NCBI GenBank assembly: GCA_028281885.1
Contig: JANQJA010000009.1
Coordinates: forward strand, 62,001-126,000
Length of the DNA: 64,000 nucleotides
From: Pseudomonadales bacterium
GTDB lineage: Bacteria; Pseudomonadota; Gammaproteobacteria; Pseudomonadales; Azotimanducaceae
Direction: 5' to 3'
The translations under genes and the position numbers were made by a program. The notes under the pieces are model-generated. The model did no database searches and was not told where the DNA came from. It worked only from the letters and a program-made list of their open reading frames with translations. Below are positions 54,449 to 63,207 of this stretch, piece after piece (the first letter of the stretch is position 1; each line of letters begins with the position of its first letter).

Positions 54449-56059
54449 ATGAGTAGATTGCTGTTATTGGTTTCACTGCTGATGGGTACGTCCGGATTGC
54501 AGGCTGAAGCCGTATCCCACAAGACCCAGACGATTACCATTTCGCTGACCCAGGAACCGCCCAGCCTGGACTCGTTGCGGACCACAGATCTGGTCAGTTT
54601 CTTCGTGCTGGGTCATGTTAACGAGGGACTGGTGCGTTACGGACGCCGTGGCGAGATTGTCCCGGGTGTGGCAAAGAGCTGGGACGTAACAGCGGAGCAG
54701 ATGACCTTCAGGCTGCGATCCGATGCCCGCTGGAGTGATGGTGCAAAGATGGTGGCATCCGATTTTGTTTACGCCTGGCGGCAGTTAAATGATCCCGCGT
54801 TTGCCGCGCCATTCGCGACGATCATGCATCCGATCAAGAATGCAGTGAAGGTGCAGGCGGGGGAGCTGCCGGTCTCGGCGCTGGGAATCTCTGCACCGAA
54901 CGAACAAACGCTGGTCGTTGAGCTGGAATCGCCGTGCGGTTACTGCCTGGCGCTGATGGTGCATCCGGCTTTTTTCCCGGTCCGTCGGGAGTTCCGTGAA
55001 CGGCTGGGCAACCAGTACGGCGCCGAGGCCAGCTCGCTGCTCTACAACGGGCCGTTTATGCTGACGGAGTGGGTGCATGGCACCCGTCTTACGCTGCAGA
55101 AGAACCCGAATTACTGGAATCGCGATGCGATTCACCTGAACGAAATCAGGGTTGGGTATATCACCGAAGACAACCGAACGCGGTTGAATCTTTTTCGCGA
55201 TGAGCGTATTGCGTTGGTGCGGCTCGGGGCCGAGACCGTGCGTGATGCAGCGAAACAGAATCTGCGTCTGCGTACCTTCGCCTCGGGTGGAGTCGCCTAT
55301 CTGAGTTTTAACGTCAGATCGGGACGGCCGCTTGCGGATCTGCGGTTACGACAGGCGATTCAGGCCGTGTTTGATGCAGACGAGTTTGTTAACAAGGTCA
55401 TTGCCATCCCGGGTTACCGACCCGCATACAGCTTCTTCCCAAGCTGGCTGCCGGGCGAGAGTGGTAGCTTCACCGAGGAATATCCGCTCGACAAGGCACT
55501 GGTCGATGTGCTCCGCGGTGCGGAACTGGCCCGGCAGGCGCTGTCGGCGCGAACAGAACACGGGGTTCCACCAACCCTGACCCTGCTCACGGTAACGAGC
55601 CCCACCGGGGCGCGAATTGCTGAATATTTTCAGGGTCTGATCAGTCGGCAGCTGGGTATTGCGGTCAAGGTGGATCAACAAACGTTTAAACAATACCTGC
55701 AGAAAGCTCGGCAGGGAGAGTTCGATATTGCGCTGTCGAGCTGGTACCCGGACTTTGGCGATGTGGTGACCTATGCGGATCTGCTGGCGAGCTGGAATCC
55801 CAACAACCGGGGGCGCTATGCCAACGACGCGTACGATGAGTTGCTGTCGGTGTTGCTGCGATCAGCGGACCCTTTTGAACGAATGCGCGTCGCCGATCAG
55901 TTGCAACGAATCATCCAGGCCGATGTTCCGATTCTGCCAATGGCCGAAACCGGGTCCGCCTATATTGTTCATCCGCAACTGAGGGGTGTCGTCAGGCGGG
56001 TGCTCGGGGCAGATCCTGACTACACGTTCGCGCGTGTGGTGCCACCAGCGGACAGATAG
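54449..56059 (+). CDS. ABC-type peptide-binding protein (family 5)
   Basis: 536 residues, DppA/OppA family. Signal peptide (ending LQAEAVS), then TISLTQEPPSLDSLRTTDLVSFFVLGHVNEGLVRYG, VPGVAKSWDVT and RLRSDARWSDGAKMVASDFVYAWRQL, all diagnostic. It delivers oligopeptides or related ligands. No permease or ATPase genes accompany it, so it must use a system encoded elsewhere. It is followed by remnant and intact copies of the 248-bp element. Confidence 0.92.
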   Translation: MSRLLLLVSLLMGTSGLQAEAVSHKTQTITISLTQEPPSLDSLRTTDLVSFFVLGHVNEGLVRYGRRGEIVPGVAKSWDVTAEQMTFRLRSDARWSDGAKMVASDFVYAWRQLNDPAFAAPFATIMHPIKNAVKVQAGELPVSALGISAPNEQTLVVELESPCGYCLALMVHPAFFPVRREFRERLGNQYGAEASSLLYNGPFMLTEWVHGTRLTLQKNPNYWNRDAIHLNEIRVGYITEDNRTRLNLFRDERIALVRLGAETVRDAAKQNLRLRTFASGGVAYLSFNVRSGRPLADLRLRQAIQAVFDADEFVNKVIAIPGYRPAYSFFPSWLPGESGSFTEEYPLDKALVDVLRGAELARQALSARTEHGVPPTLTLLTVTSPTGARIAEYFQGLISRQLGIAVKVDQQTFKQYLQKARQGEFDIALSSWYPDFGDVVTYADLLASWNPNNRGRYANDAYDELLSVLLRSADPFERMRVADQLQRIIQADVPILPMAETGSAYIVHPQLRGVVRRVLGADPDYTFARVVPPADR

Positions 56060-56060
56060 C

Positions 56061-56078
56061 TTTGGTGCAATATCCGCG
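56061..56078. repeat. Solitary end of the 248-bp element
   Basis: TTTGGTGCAATATCCGCG equals the right terminal repeat of the element and abuts copy 2 head-on through a shared CTAG, making a 40-base near-perfect palindrome at 56061-56100. The rest of that second element is missing. It begins one base past the end of the peptide-binding gene. Confidence 0.8.
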
Positions 56079-56326
56079 CTAGCGCGGATATTGCATCAAA
56101 TGCCTGAACAATCGCGAAGGACGTTTTTCTCCTGAGCTGGCTCGTGAGCGCAGCAGCGTCGAGAACACGGCGCAGCGAGCACGGCAGCTCAGGAGGAAAA
56201 AGAACGAGCGAGATTCAGGTAAATGCTGGTGGGTTACAAAGTGTGATTTCATGGCATTCATGTACCTCGCTGAATTGCCTGACCCAGACGACCAGTACCA
56301 GTGATTTGGTGCAATATCCGCGCTAG
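56079..56326. mobile_element. 248-bp MITE-like element, copy 2
   Basis: The same length as copy 1 at 17815-18062, with the same ends (one mismatch in the left repeat: CATCAAAT for CACCAAAT). It lies between two convergent genes, the peptide-binding protein and the glutamine-synthetase-like enzyme. The right CTAG (56323-56326) supplies the TAG stop of the latter. The internal palindrome (CCTGAGCTG with CAGCTCAGG) is conserved and may act as a terminator for both. Confidence 0.88.
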
Positions 56327-57705
56327 ATGAGATCGAAGTAGCGCTCGTATTCCCACTGACTGATGTCAGGGGAGTCCGGGTCCCCGCCCTCACGGTGAAA
56401 CAGCAACCATTCCTGGCGCCGACTCTTGGTCCAGTACTCAACAAGGTCAGTGCCCAGCTGTTCCGAAAGCAGGGCATCGTCCAGTAGTGCCTGGCTGGCC
56501 GCCGGCACCGTATCGGGCAGGCGGTCGTAGTGTTTCGGCAAACCCCACGCGATGCCATCAAAAGGTTCGGGCGGGACGAGTTGCTGGTCGATACCCGCCA
56601 GCCCGCCGGCAATGATGACAGCAAGGGCGAGGTAGGGGTTAGCGTCGCCTGCGGCGAGGCGGTGCTCGATTCGAGTCGAGTGCGAGGAACTCGACATGGT
56701 TCGCAGTGATGCGGTCTTGTTGTCCTCACCCCAATGTGACGTTGTTGGCGCCGCAGCAAAGTCCTTGAGTCGACGGAGCGCGTTGATCGACGGGCATAGC
56801 ATGGATACGGCACCGGGCATGGTGGTGACCAGACCTGCCAGCCATTGTTCCATCGTGGTGGAACGACCATTGGTGGTCTGGTCATGGAACAGCGGTCGGT
56901 CTTCGACGTCCGCCAGCGAGTGATGAATGTGCATGCCATTGCCGATCCCCGTGCGGGGCATGGCCATAAACGTTACTGCCAGGTCCATGTCATGGGCGAC
57001 TTCATACATGATCTGACGGGTTCGCATCACATTGTCGGCGGCGGCAACAGGGTGCGTTGGTTCCAGATTCAACTCGAATTGTCCTGTCGCCGCTTCGTCG
57101 TTCCATGCCTCCCAGTGGACGCCTTTCCATTCCAGCCGTGAGATCACCTCGCGCATGTAGCTGGTTGCCGGATAGGCGTTACGAACCAGGTATACATTGC
57201 TGTGGTGAGACTGGGTCACCGGGTTGAGATGGCGGTACTGTCTGCGGCGGAGTGCGTCATAGGAATCCTGGAACAGGAAGAACTCAAGTTCGATCCCGAC
57301 CTTCATTTGGTAGCCCCTGTCCGCAAGGTCGTTGGTCAGATGCCGGAGCAATGATCGGGAACAGAGTGAAGACGGTTGCTCGGCGGCATCGACGAAGTCA
57401 CAGATACAATGACCCAGGTTTGAGTCCGTGCCATCAGAAATCAGTGTCGTAAGGTCGGGGCGAAGATAAATATCGCCGAACGCAGGTTGCCTGTCTTCGT
57501 GCCAGAAAGTGAGATGCGGTGTGCCGGCAAGGTCCATCGCCGCCGCCATGTCAGAGATGGCATGTCCTCTGGGCAGGGTGCTTGCAAACTTGTTGCGGTG
57601 TACATACTTGCCGACCCCGACCCCGTCCAGCGTTGTCGCGAAGGTCCTGACGATGTCGACATGATGCCGATCGAGCCAGTCTGAAAGGCTGGTGGAATCC
57701 TCCAT
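56323..57705 (-). CDS. Glutamine-synthetase-family ligase (PuuA-like)
   Basis: 460 residues of the type I glutamine synthetase fold: GIELEFFLF and NEAATGQFELN-like stretches for metal and glutamate, MPRTGIGNGMHIHHSLAD, and RIEHRLAAGDANPYLALAVIIAGGLAGI for the C-terminal ring. It differs from GlnA and resembles gamma-glutamyl-polyamine or -monoamine synthetases, which ligate glutamate to an amine. It is third in the ribBA operon and starts directly after the SCP2-like stop. Its stop TAG is part of the mobile-element CTAG. Amine substrate unknown. Confidence 0.88.
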   Translation of the reverse strand: MEDSTSLSDWLDRHHVDIVRTFATTLDGVGVGKYVHRNKFASTLPRGHAISDMAAAMDLAGTPHLTFWHEDRQPAFGDIYLRPDLTTLISDGTDSNLGHCICDFVDAAEQPSSLCSRSLLRHLTNDLADRGYQMKVGIELEFFLFQDSYDALRRRQYRHLNPVTQSHHSNVYLVRNAYPATSYMREVISRLEWKGVHWEAWNDEAATGQFELNLEPTHPVAAADNVMRTRQIMYEVAHDMDLAVTFMAMPRTGIGNGMHIHHSLADVEDRPLFHDQTTNGRSTTMEQWLAGLVTTMPGAVSMLCPSINALRRLKDFAAAPTTSHWGEDNKTASLRTMSSSSHSTRIEHRLAAGDANPYLALAVIIAGGLAGIDQQLVPPEPFDGIAWGLPKHYDRLPDTVPAASQALLDDALLSEQLGTDLVEYWTKSRRQEWLLFHREGGDPDSPDISQWEYERYFDLI

Positions 57706-58323
57706 CTACAGTGCCCCCAAAAGATTCATCATCGTTGCTTCAGAAAACACCGCCATGTGTTGCATACGACCGGCCGTGGCGATTTTCTTTTTCAATATCG
57801 CATCTGCCAGAATGAGTTCACCTCCGAACAGTGCAGCCAGGTTTCCGGCTGTGCCTTCAATCTCCATGGCGGACTCTGGTGTCCCAAGTTCCAGCGTGCT
57901 GTTGTCATCCAGGCAATGGATCTTCACTCCGGGCGGGATCCCCTGAAGTTGGCTGGCAGCCTGCCAGAAATGTTTCGCGGAATCCTGCCATCGAGGCGAA
58001 TAGTCCCGCATCAATGTGCGAACCCTGAGAGCCATCAGTGGATGGCGCCAGGCATGGCTGATTCGCTTTACCTCGCCTGTGTCTAAATCCAGGTACACGG
58101 TCAGGCTGTGTTCCGGCGCGCGGCGATACAGATGAATGTGTCCCTGTTTAAATTCGATGGTTACGGTCTCTGGCGTGGCTGTCGATTGGAGAGTGACTGT
58201 GCCGGCAAGCCTGCCTGCGATTCGTTCGAACGCCGGTGAGCTGGCAAACCGCCGCATGCGGGCCGCAAACACCAGCACGACCGGGACCGGATTGTCCTCG
58301 ACCGAAATTGTCAGTTCAGTCAT
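57706..58323 (-). CDS. SCP2-like lipid-binding domain protein
   Basis: 205 residues, no signal peptide. The C-terminal half (about 90-205) shows an alternating strand pattern and a long last helix with GELILADAILKKKIATAGRMQHMAVFSEATMMNLLGAL, like SCP2 sterol-carrier domains. This is by resemblance only. It overlaps ribBA by eight bases (ATGACTGA) and ends one codon before the glutamine-synthetase-like start, so the three are translated together. The link between riboflavin synthesis and a lipid-binding protein is not clear. Confidence 0.6.
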   Translation of the reverse strand: MTELTISVEDNPVPVVLVFAARMRRFASSPAFERIAGRLAGTVTLQSTATPETVTIEFKQGHIHLYRRAPEHSLTVYLDLDTGEVKRISHAWRHPLMALRVRTLMRDYSPRWQDSAKHFWQAASQLQGIPPGVKIHCLDDNSTLELGTPESAMEIEGTAGNLAALFGGELILADAILKKKIATAGRMQHMAVFSEATMMNLLGAL

Positions 58324-59428
58324 GTTCAACGAATTCGACGATCTCCAGGTGGAAACCGGAGATCGCGTTGTACCGAACCGGGGAGCCAAGCACACGCATT
58401 TTGCCGACACCGATATCGCGCAGTATCTGCGATCCGGTACCAATCAGCCGATAAGCACCGATCTCGCTGTTGGAGCGTTGCTGCGGCGGTACTTCGGGGA
58501 AGTAGGTGACCTGCGCCAGAGACTCTTCCGGCGTGCTTTCATCGCCGACAATGACGATCACGCCTTGACCTTCCCGGTTAATGCGTGCCATCGCGTCCGT
58601 CAGTGCCCAGCTGGTGGGATAGCCGGGTCGTTCGGTGCCTATCACGTCCCGCAGCGTATTCAGCGTCTGAACTCTGACCAGGCAGGGCTCGTCTTCCTGT
58701 ATGTCACCCTGAACCAGCGCGTGGTGCACGCAGTTCGATACTTTGTCGGTATAGATACGTAGCCTGAAATCGCCGTGCGAGGTTTTGATGTCTTTTTCGT
58801 CGATCAGGTCAATGGTTTTGTCGTTGAGCAACCGGTAGTTGATCAGGTCGGCGATGGTGCCGAGCTTGATGTTATGTTGCCGGGCGAACGTCTCGAGCTC
58901 GGGTCGCTTCGCCATGGTGCCGTCTTCGTTCATCACTTCAACAATCACGGAAGCAGGTTCGTACCCCGCCAGGCGCGCGAGATCTATGCCGGCCTCGGTA
59001 TGTCCTGCCCGGGTCAGGACACCGCCGTTTTTCCCGATCAGCGGAAATATGTGTCCGGGCATGACGATGTCTTTAGGGTGCGCATTTTTTGCGACGGCGA
59101 CGCGCACGGTCCTTGCTCGGTCGGCCGCAGAAATGCCGGTGGTGATGCCATCGGCCGCTTCAATCGAGACGGTGAAGTTGGTTTCATGCTGGGAGCTGTT
59201 CTGCTCGACCATCAGCGGAAGGTTCAGTTGTCTTGCGCGCTCTTCTGTGATTGTCAGGCAAATCAGGCCACAGGCGTAGCGGGCAAAGAATGTGATGTGC
59301 TCCGGAGTAATCACATTGGCTGCGATAATCAGGTCGCCTTCGTTTTCGCGGTCCTCATCATCCATCATGAGAACCATTTTTCCCTGGCGGAAATCGTCGA
59401 GTATGTCCTCGATCGAATTGATTGGCAC
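58316..59428 (-). CDS. ribBA: 3,4-dihydroxy-2-butanone-4-phosphate synthase with degenerate GTP cyclohydrolase II domain
   Basis: 370 residues. The N-terminal RibB domain (1-200) is intact: MDDEDRENEGD for the metal and ribulose-5-phosphate, and RAGHTEAGIDLARLAG. The C-terminal RibA-like domain (205-370) lacks the Cys ligands of the zinc site: where RibA has the GSxRCDC motif, this protein has LVRVQTLNTLRDVIG. It is thus probably only a synthase for the butanone phosphate precursor of riboflavin. GTG start with GGAG seven bases ahead. A perfect TATAAT on this strand lies at 59465-59460. First gene of a three-gene operon. Confidence 0.92.
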   Translation of the reverse strand: MPINSIEDILDDFRQGKMVLMMDDEDRENEGDLIIAANVITPEHITFFARYACGLICLTITEERARQLNLPLMVEQNSSQHETNFTVSIEAADGITTGISAADRARTVRVAVAKNAHPKDIVMPGHIFPLIGKNGGVLTRAGHTEAGIDLARLAGYEPASVIVEVMNEDGTMAKRPELETFARQHNIKLGTIADLINYRLLNDKTIDLIDEKDIKTSHGDFRLRIYTDKVSNCVHHALVQGDIQEDEPCLVRVQTLNTLRDVIGTERPGYPTSWALTDAMARINREGQGVIVIVGDESTPEESLAQVTYFPEVPPQQRSNSEIGAYRLIGTGSQILRDIGVGKMRVLGSPVRYNAISGFHLEIVEFVEHD

Positions 59429-59496
59429 GAGTCTCTCCGGTGTGCTTCTGAGCTGCGGTATTATACTGGAATTCCCCTTACCGATACTTAGTCCCT

Positions 59497-60945
59497 ATGG
59501 ATGCGGAGTTCTTCAGGCAGCTTCGAGTGATATGCGGCGACAACGTTGTAACCGATGATGCACGTCGACGTGTCTTCGAGAGCGACGGACTAACGATGAA
59601 ACGACAGTCTCCAGGCGTTGTCGTTCTGCCCGAGACGCTCGCTGAACTACGGGCTGTCGTTGCCCTTTGTCATGAGCATGGCGTGCCCCTGGTTCCTCGC
59701 GGCGCTGGGACCGGCCTTTCCGGCGGCGCGTTACCGCTGGCGTCGGGCGTGCTGTTGGTGATGTCAAAGTTTAACCGCGTGCTTGAAATTGATGCCGAGA
59801 ACCGACTGGCCAGGGTAGAGCCCGGCGTCACTAATCTCAGTATCAGCGAAGCAGTACGCGATCTGGGGCTGTACTATGCGCCCGACCCATCGTCCCAGGT
59901 TGCCTGCACGATTGGCGGCAATGTGGCGGAAAATTCCGGCGGCGTTCATTGTCTAAAGTACGGGCTGACCGTTAACAACGTGCGCCAGCTTAAGGTCGTC
60001 TCTCCTGAAGGTGAGATATACATGGTGGGATCGGACGCGCTGGACAATCCAGGGTTTGATTTGCTGGCACTGCTGCACGGGTCTGAAGGCCTGCTTGGCA
60101 TCGTCGTTGAGATCACTGTTGCCCTGCTGCCGAAGGCAGAGAGTACCCGCGTGGTAATGGCGGGGTTCGACGCGGTGGAAGCGGCCGCCAACTGCGTCGC
60201 GGACATCATTGCCAGCAACATCCTGCCAGCGGGACTGGAGATGATGGATCAGCCTTCGATCCGCGCCGCGGAGGCGTTTGTGTCCGCCGGATATCCGACC
60301 GAAGCGGCTGCTTTGCTGTTGTGTGAGCTGGATGGTACTGCCGGCGATGTTGAAGCGATGCTCACTCGGTTGACGGCGTGTCTCGAACGAAATCAGGCGA
60401 CGAAAATCGAAATCGCCGTGGATGCTGGGCATCGTGAACGATTGTGGCAGGGACGCAAGGCCACTTTCCCTGCCGTGGGCCGATTGTCGCCCGACTATTA
60501 CTGCATGGACGGCACCATCCCTCGCCGTCACCTGGCTGCGGTGCTTGGGCGAATTGCTGAGCTATCCCGGGAGTACGGTCTGGGCGTCGCCAATGTTTTT
60601 CACGCCGGGGACGGCAATCTGCATCCGCTGATTCTCTACGATGGAAGTGAGCCCGAACAGGTTGCGCGGGCAGAAGCATTCGGTGCTGACATTCTTGAAC
60701 TCAGCATCGAGGTGGGCGGCACGATTACCGGTGAGCATGGTGTCGGGGTCGAGAAAATCGATCAGATGTGTTTGCAGTTCACGCCGGAGACGTTATCTGT
60801 TTTTCACGGCATCAAGACAGCTTTTGACGCGGAGGGGATTCTGAACCCGGGCAAAGCAGTCCCGACACTGAACAGGTGTGCGGAGTTCGGCGCCATGCAT
60901 GTGCACAGGGGAGAGGACAGGTTCCCGCACCTGGAACGGTTCTGA
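59497..60945 (+). CDS. glcD: Glycolate oxidase FAD-linked subunit
   Basis: 482 residues, the size of E. coli GlcD. An FAD-binding PCMH domain (about 40-220; PRGAGTGLSGGALP, GGNVAENSGGVHCLKYG and GSEGLLGIVVEITV) precedes the C-terminal cap (VANVFHAGDGNLHPLI and GTITGEHGVGVEK). It oxidises glycolate to glyoxylate with GlcE and GlcF. No ribosome site precedes the ATG. The glcE ATG shares a base with its stop (TGATG). Divergent from ribBA; TATACT at 59462-59467 may serve it. Confidence 0.95.
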   Translation: MDAEFFRQLRVICGDNVVTDDARRRVFESDGLTMKRQSPGVVVLPETLAELRAVVALCHEHGVPLVPRGAGTGLSGGALPLASGVLLVMSKFNRVLEIDAENRLARVEPGVTNLSISEAVRDLGLYYAPDPSSQVACTIGGNVAENSGGVHCLKYGLTVNNVRQLKVVSPEGEIYMVGSDALDNPGFDLLALLHGSEGLLGIVVEITVALLPKAESTRVVMAGFDAVEAAANCVADIIASNILPAGLEMMDQPSIRAAEAFVSAGYPTEAAALLLCELDGTAGDVEAMLTRLTACLERNQATKIEIAVDAGHRERLWQGRKATFPAVGRLSPDYYCMDGTIPRRHLAAVLGRIAELSREYGLGVANVFHAGDGNLHPLILYDGSEPEQVARAEAFGADILELSIEVGGTITGEHGVGVEKIDQMCLQFTPETLSVFHGIKTAFDAEGILNPGKAVPTLNRCAEFGAMHVHRGEDRFPHLERF

Positions 60946-61982
60946 TGGTGGTACTCGAAGATCTGGTCGAAACAGTCGAAGAGGCTGTTGGCGGCAAGAC
61001 GCCCCTTAATATTATTGGTGGAAAAACCAAGGCCGCGTTCGCCAATCCTGTTGCACCATCGAGCGATGACATTGATGTGACCGGATTCCGCGGTGTGATT
61101 GACTACGCGCCCTCCGAAATGATGTTGCGGGCTCGGGCGGGTACCTCCATCGAGGAGATCAACGCCTTACTGGCCTCGGAAGGTCAGATGCTGGGCTTTG
61201 AGCCAGCGTCCTTCGGTGGGGCAAGTACGCTTGGGGGTACCGTGGCGACTTCCTGGGCTGGGGCCCGCCGACCCTGGGGCGGTAATGTGCGTGACGCAGT
61301 CCTGGGTGTTGGTCTGATCTCAGTGGCTGGCGGTTACAATGAGTTTGGCGGCCAGGTTATGAAGAATGTTGCCGGGTTCGATGTCGCCAGGCTGATTTGT
61401 GGTTCCTGGGGTGCGCTTGGCGTGATCGCCGATGTCAGCCTGAGGACCCTGCCGGTTCCGGAGCGAGAGATGACGCTTGTGCAGCCAATGAATCGCGATG
61501 ACGCGCTGTCCGCGATGTTGGGGTGGTCCAACAAAGGACTGCCGGTATCTGGCCAGGCGTGGCATGACGGTTGTCTCTATGTTCGTCTGGCCGGTACTGA
61601 CAAAGGGGTCGACGCTGCATCCAGTCAGGTCGGCGGCGACGCGACTACAGATGGTCCCTGGCAATCGCTGGCGGAATGTACGTTGTTTATTGATGCAGAG
61701 CAGATATGGCGCTTGTCAGTGGCGCCTGCGTCGCGGCAGCCTCTCGCCGAGGCGGCGGCGCTGGATTGGGGCGGTGCCCGCCGCTGGCTGGTTGATCCGC
61801 CTTTCGACCCCCGTTCCCGATACCCCGACGTGCAGTCCTATCTGGTACGGGACCGAAGTGGCCGCGGGATCAATCGTTCGCCGCCGTTGTCATCTTACTT
61901 GGCGAGGTTGCACCGTAACCTCAAGCAGCATTTTGATCCGCCAGGACTGTTCAACCCGGGACGGCTGTATGACGATCTATAG
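60945..61982 (+). CDS. glcE: Glycolate oxidase subunit GlcE
   Basis: 345 residues. It is a shortened FAD-binding PCMH protein (IDYAPSEMMLRARAGTSIEEINALLASEGQMLGFEPA, SWAGARRPWGGNVRDAVLG and NVAGFDVARLICGSWGALGVIADVSLRTLPVP). The ending HFDPPGLFNPGRL is the usual GlcE tail. The start at 60945 overlaps the glcD stop. It carries the second flavin-type domain of the membrane-associated glycolate oxidase. Confidence 0.94.
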   Translation: MVVLEDLVETVEEAVGGKTPLNIIGGKTKAAFANPVAPSSDDIDVTGFRGVIDYAPSEMMLRARAGTSIEEINALLASEGQMLGFEPASFGGASTLGGTVATSWAGARRPWGGNVRDAVLGVGLISVAGGYNEFGGQVMKNVAGFDVARLICGSWGALGVIADVSLRTLPVPEREMTLVQPMNRDDALSAMLGWSNKGLPVSGQAWHDGCLYVRLAGTDKGVDAASSQVGGDATTDGPWQSLAECTLFIDAEQIWRLSVAPASRQPLAEAAALDWGGARRWLVDPPFDPRSRYPDVQSYLVRDRSGRGINRSPPLSSYLARLHRNLKQHFDPPGLFNPGRLYDDL

Positions 61983-61995
61983 GCGGGATTGAGTC

Positions 61996-63207
61996 ATGTA
62001 TAGCCAGATCGATTCAAACCTGGTTGATTCGGTAACCGCGGCGGAAGCTGAACGCATCATCCGATCCTGTGTTCACTGTGGTTTTTGTTTGCCCGCCTGT
62101 CCAACCTATGCGGCCACCGGCAACGAACTCGATTCTCCCCGTGGCCGAATTTATCTGATGAAAGACATGCTGGAGGGAGGTGCCGTCGAAGCCCGTGTCA
62201 CCGCTCATCTCGATCGTTGCCTGACCTGTCGTGCGTGTGAACCTGCCTGTCCCTCTGATGTGGAATATGGCCGGCTGCTGGATATCGGCCGTGGTGTCGC
62301 GGTCGAGGCAGGCCCGGGTAAGTGGCGACACCGGGCGCTGACCTGGCTGCTGCGGCAGATTGTGCCGAGCCCCAGGTTGTTGGCCGTCGTTGTTGGCGTG
62401 GGGGGGTGGTTCAGGCCGCTATTGCCAGCCAGGCTTCAGCGATATTTGCCGCCAACAGACAATCGGGCGTTGGCGCCCGCGAGCGGTGAGCGTGAAGTGG
62501 TTGTACTACAGGGGTGCGTGCAGCGAACAGTCACGCCTGGTGTCAACCGCGCCTTATCATCATTGTTGGCCGCCAGGGGTATCAGAGTCAGGATGGTAGC
62601 GGAAGAAGGCTGTTGCGGTGCTCTGGATTATCATCTTGGGGCGCATCAGTCCGGTCTGGCTCGGGCACGGAAGCTGATTGATGCGCTGTTGCCGCATCTG
62701 GATTCGGCGGAAGCGATCCTGTCGACCGCCAGCGGCTGTGGCGTCACGATCAAGGATTATCCCTATATGTTTCGCCGGGATGGCGAATATCGGGACAAGG
62801 CTGAACAAGTCGCGGCGGCCTGCGTCGATGCCAGTGAATTTCTGGCGCAGCTGGATTTCAGGGCGGCGCCGGTTCGAGTCGCCTGCCACACTCCCTGTAC
62901 CTTTCAGCACGGCCAGAAGCTGGCAGGTTTCGAAGCGATTCTGCGTCGGGCCGGGCTTGAGATTGTGCCATCGCCGGAATCCGGGATGTGCTGCGGTTCG
63001 GCGGGCGTCTATTCAATGCTGGAACCTGACATGGCAGAGACCCTGCGCAGCCGTAAACTGGCCGCGCTAGGGTCTGGCGAGCCACAGGTGATTGCAACGG
63101 CTAACGTGGGGTGCCAGCTTCACTTGTCTGGGGCTGATGTGCCAGTAAAACACTGGCTGGAACTACTTGCCGACCAGGTCCGCCTGTTCGAACAACCACC
63201 AGAGTAG
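61996..63207 (+). CDS. glcF: Glycolate oxidase iron-sulfur subunit
   Basis: 403 residues. Two [4Fe-4S] motifs: Cys25/28/31/35 (CVHCGFCLPACP) and Cys75/78/81/85 (CLTCRACEPACP). Two CCG domains follow (EEGCCGAL and SGMCCGSAG), which in this family bind further cofactors and pass electrons to quinone. It completes glcDEF. Its last 45 bases overlap the convergent carbamoyltransferase gene. GlcG and malate synthase genes are not present in the window. Confidence 0.95.
   Translation: MYSQIDSNLVDSVTAAEAERIIRSCVHCGFCLPACPTYAATGNELDSPRGRIYLMKDMLEGGAVEARVTAHLDRCLTCRACEPACPSDVEYGRLLDIGRGVAVEAGPGKWRHRALTWLLRQIVPSPRLLAVVVGVGGWFRPLLPARLQRYLPPTDNRALAPASGEREVVVLQGCVQRTVTPGVNRALSSLLAARGIRVRMVAEEGCCGALDYHLGAHQSGLARARKLIDALLPHLDSAEAILSTASGCGVTIKDYPYMFRRDGEYRDKAEQVAAACVDASEFLAQLDFRAAPVRVACHTPCTFQHGQKLAGFEAILRRAGLEIVPSPESGMCCGSAGVYSMLEPDMAETLRSRKLAALGSGEPQVIATANVGCQLHLSGADVPVKHWLELLADQVRLFEQPPE

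Noticed and set aside
53272..54585. 437-codon minus-strand frame opposite the HD-GYP gene
   Set aside because: Antisense shadow of a gene with an intact HD-GYP motif set; no recognisable product.
56079..56939. 286-codon minus-strand frame across the mobile element and the glutamine-synthetase-like gene
   Set aside because: It is an alternative frame of the enzyme gene continued into the repeat; no start signals and Ser/Thr/Arg-rich noise.
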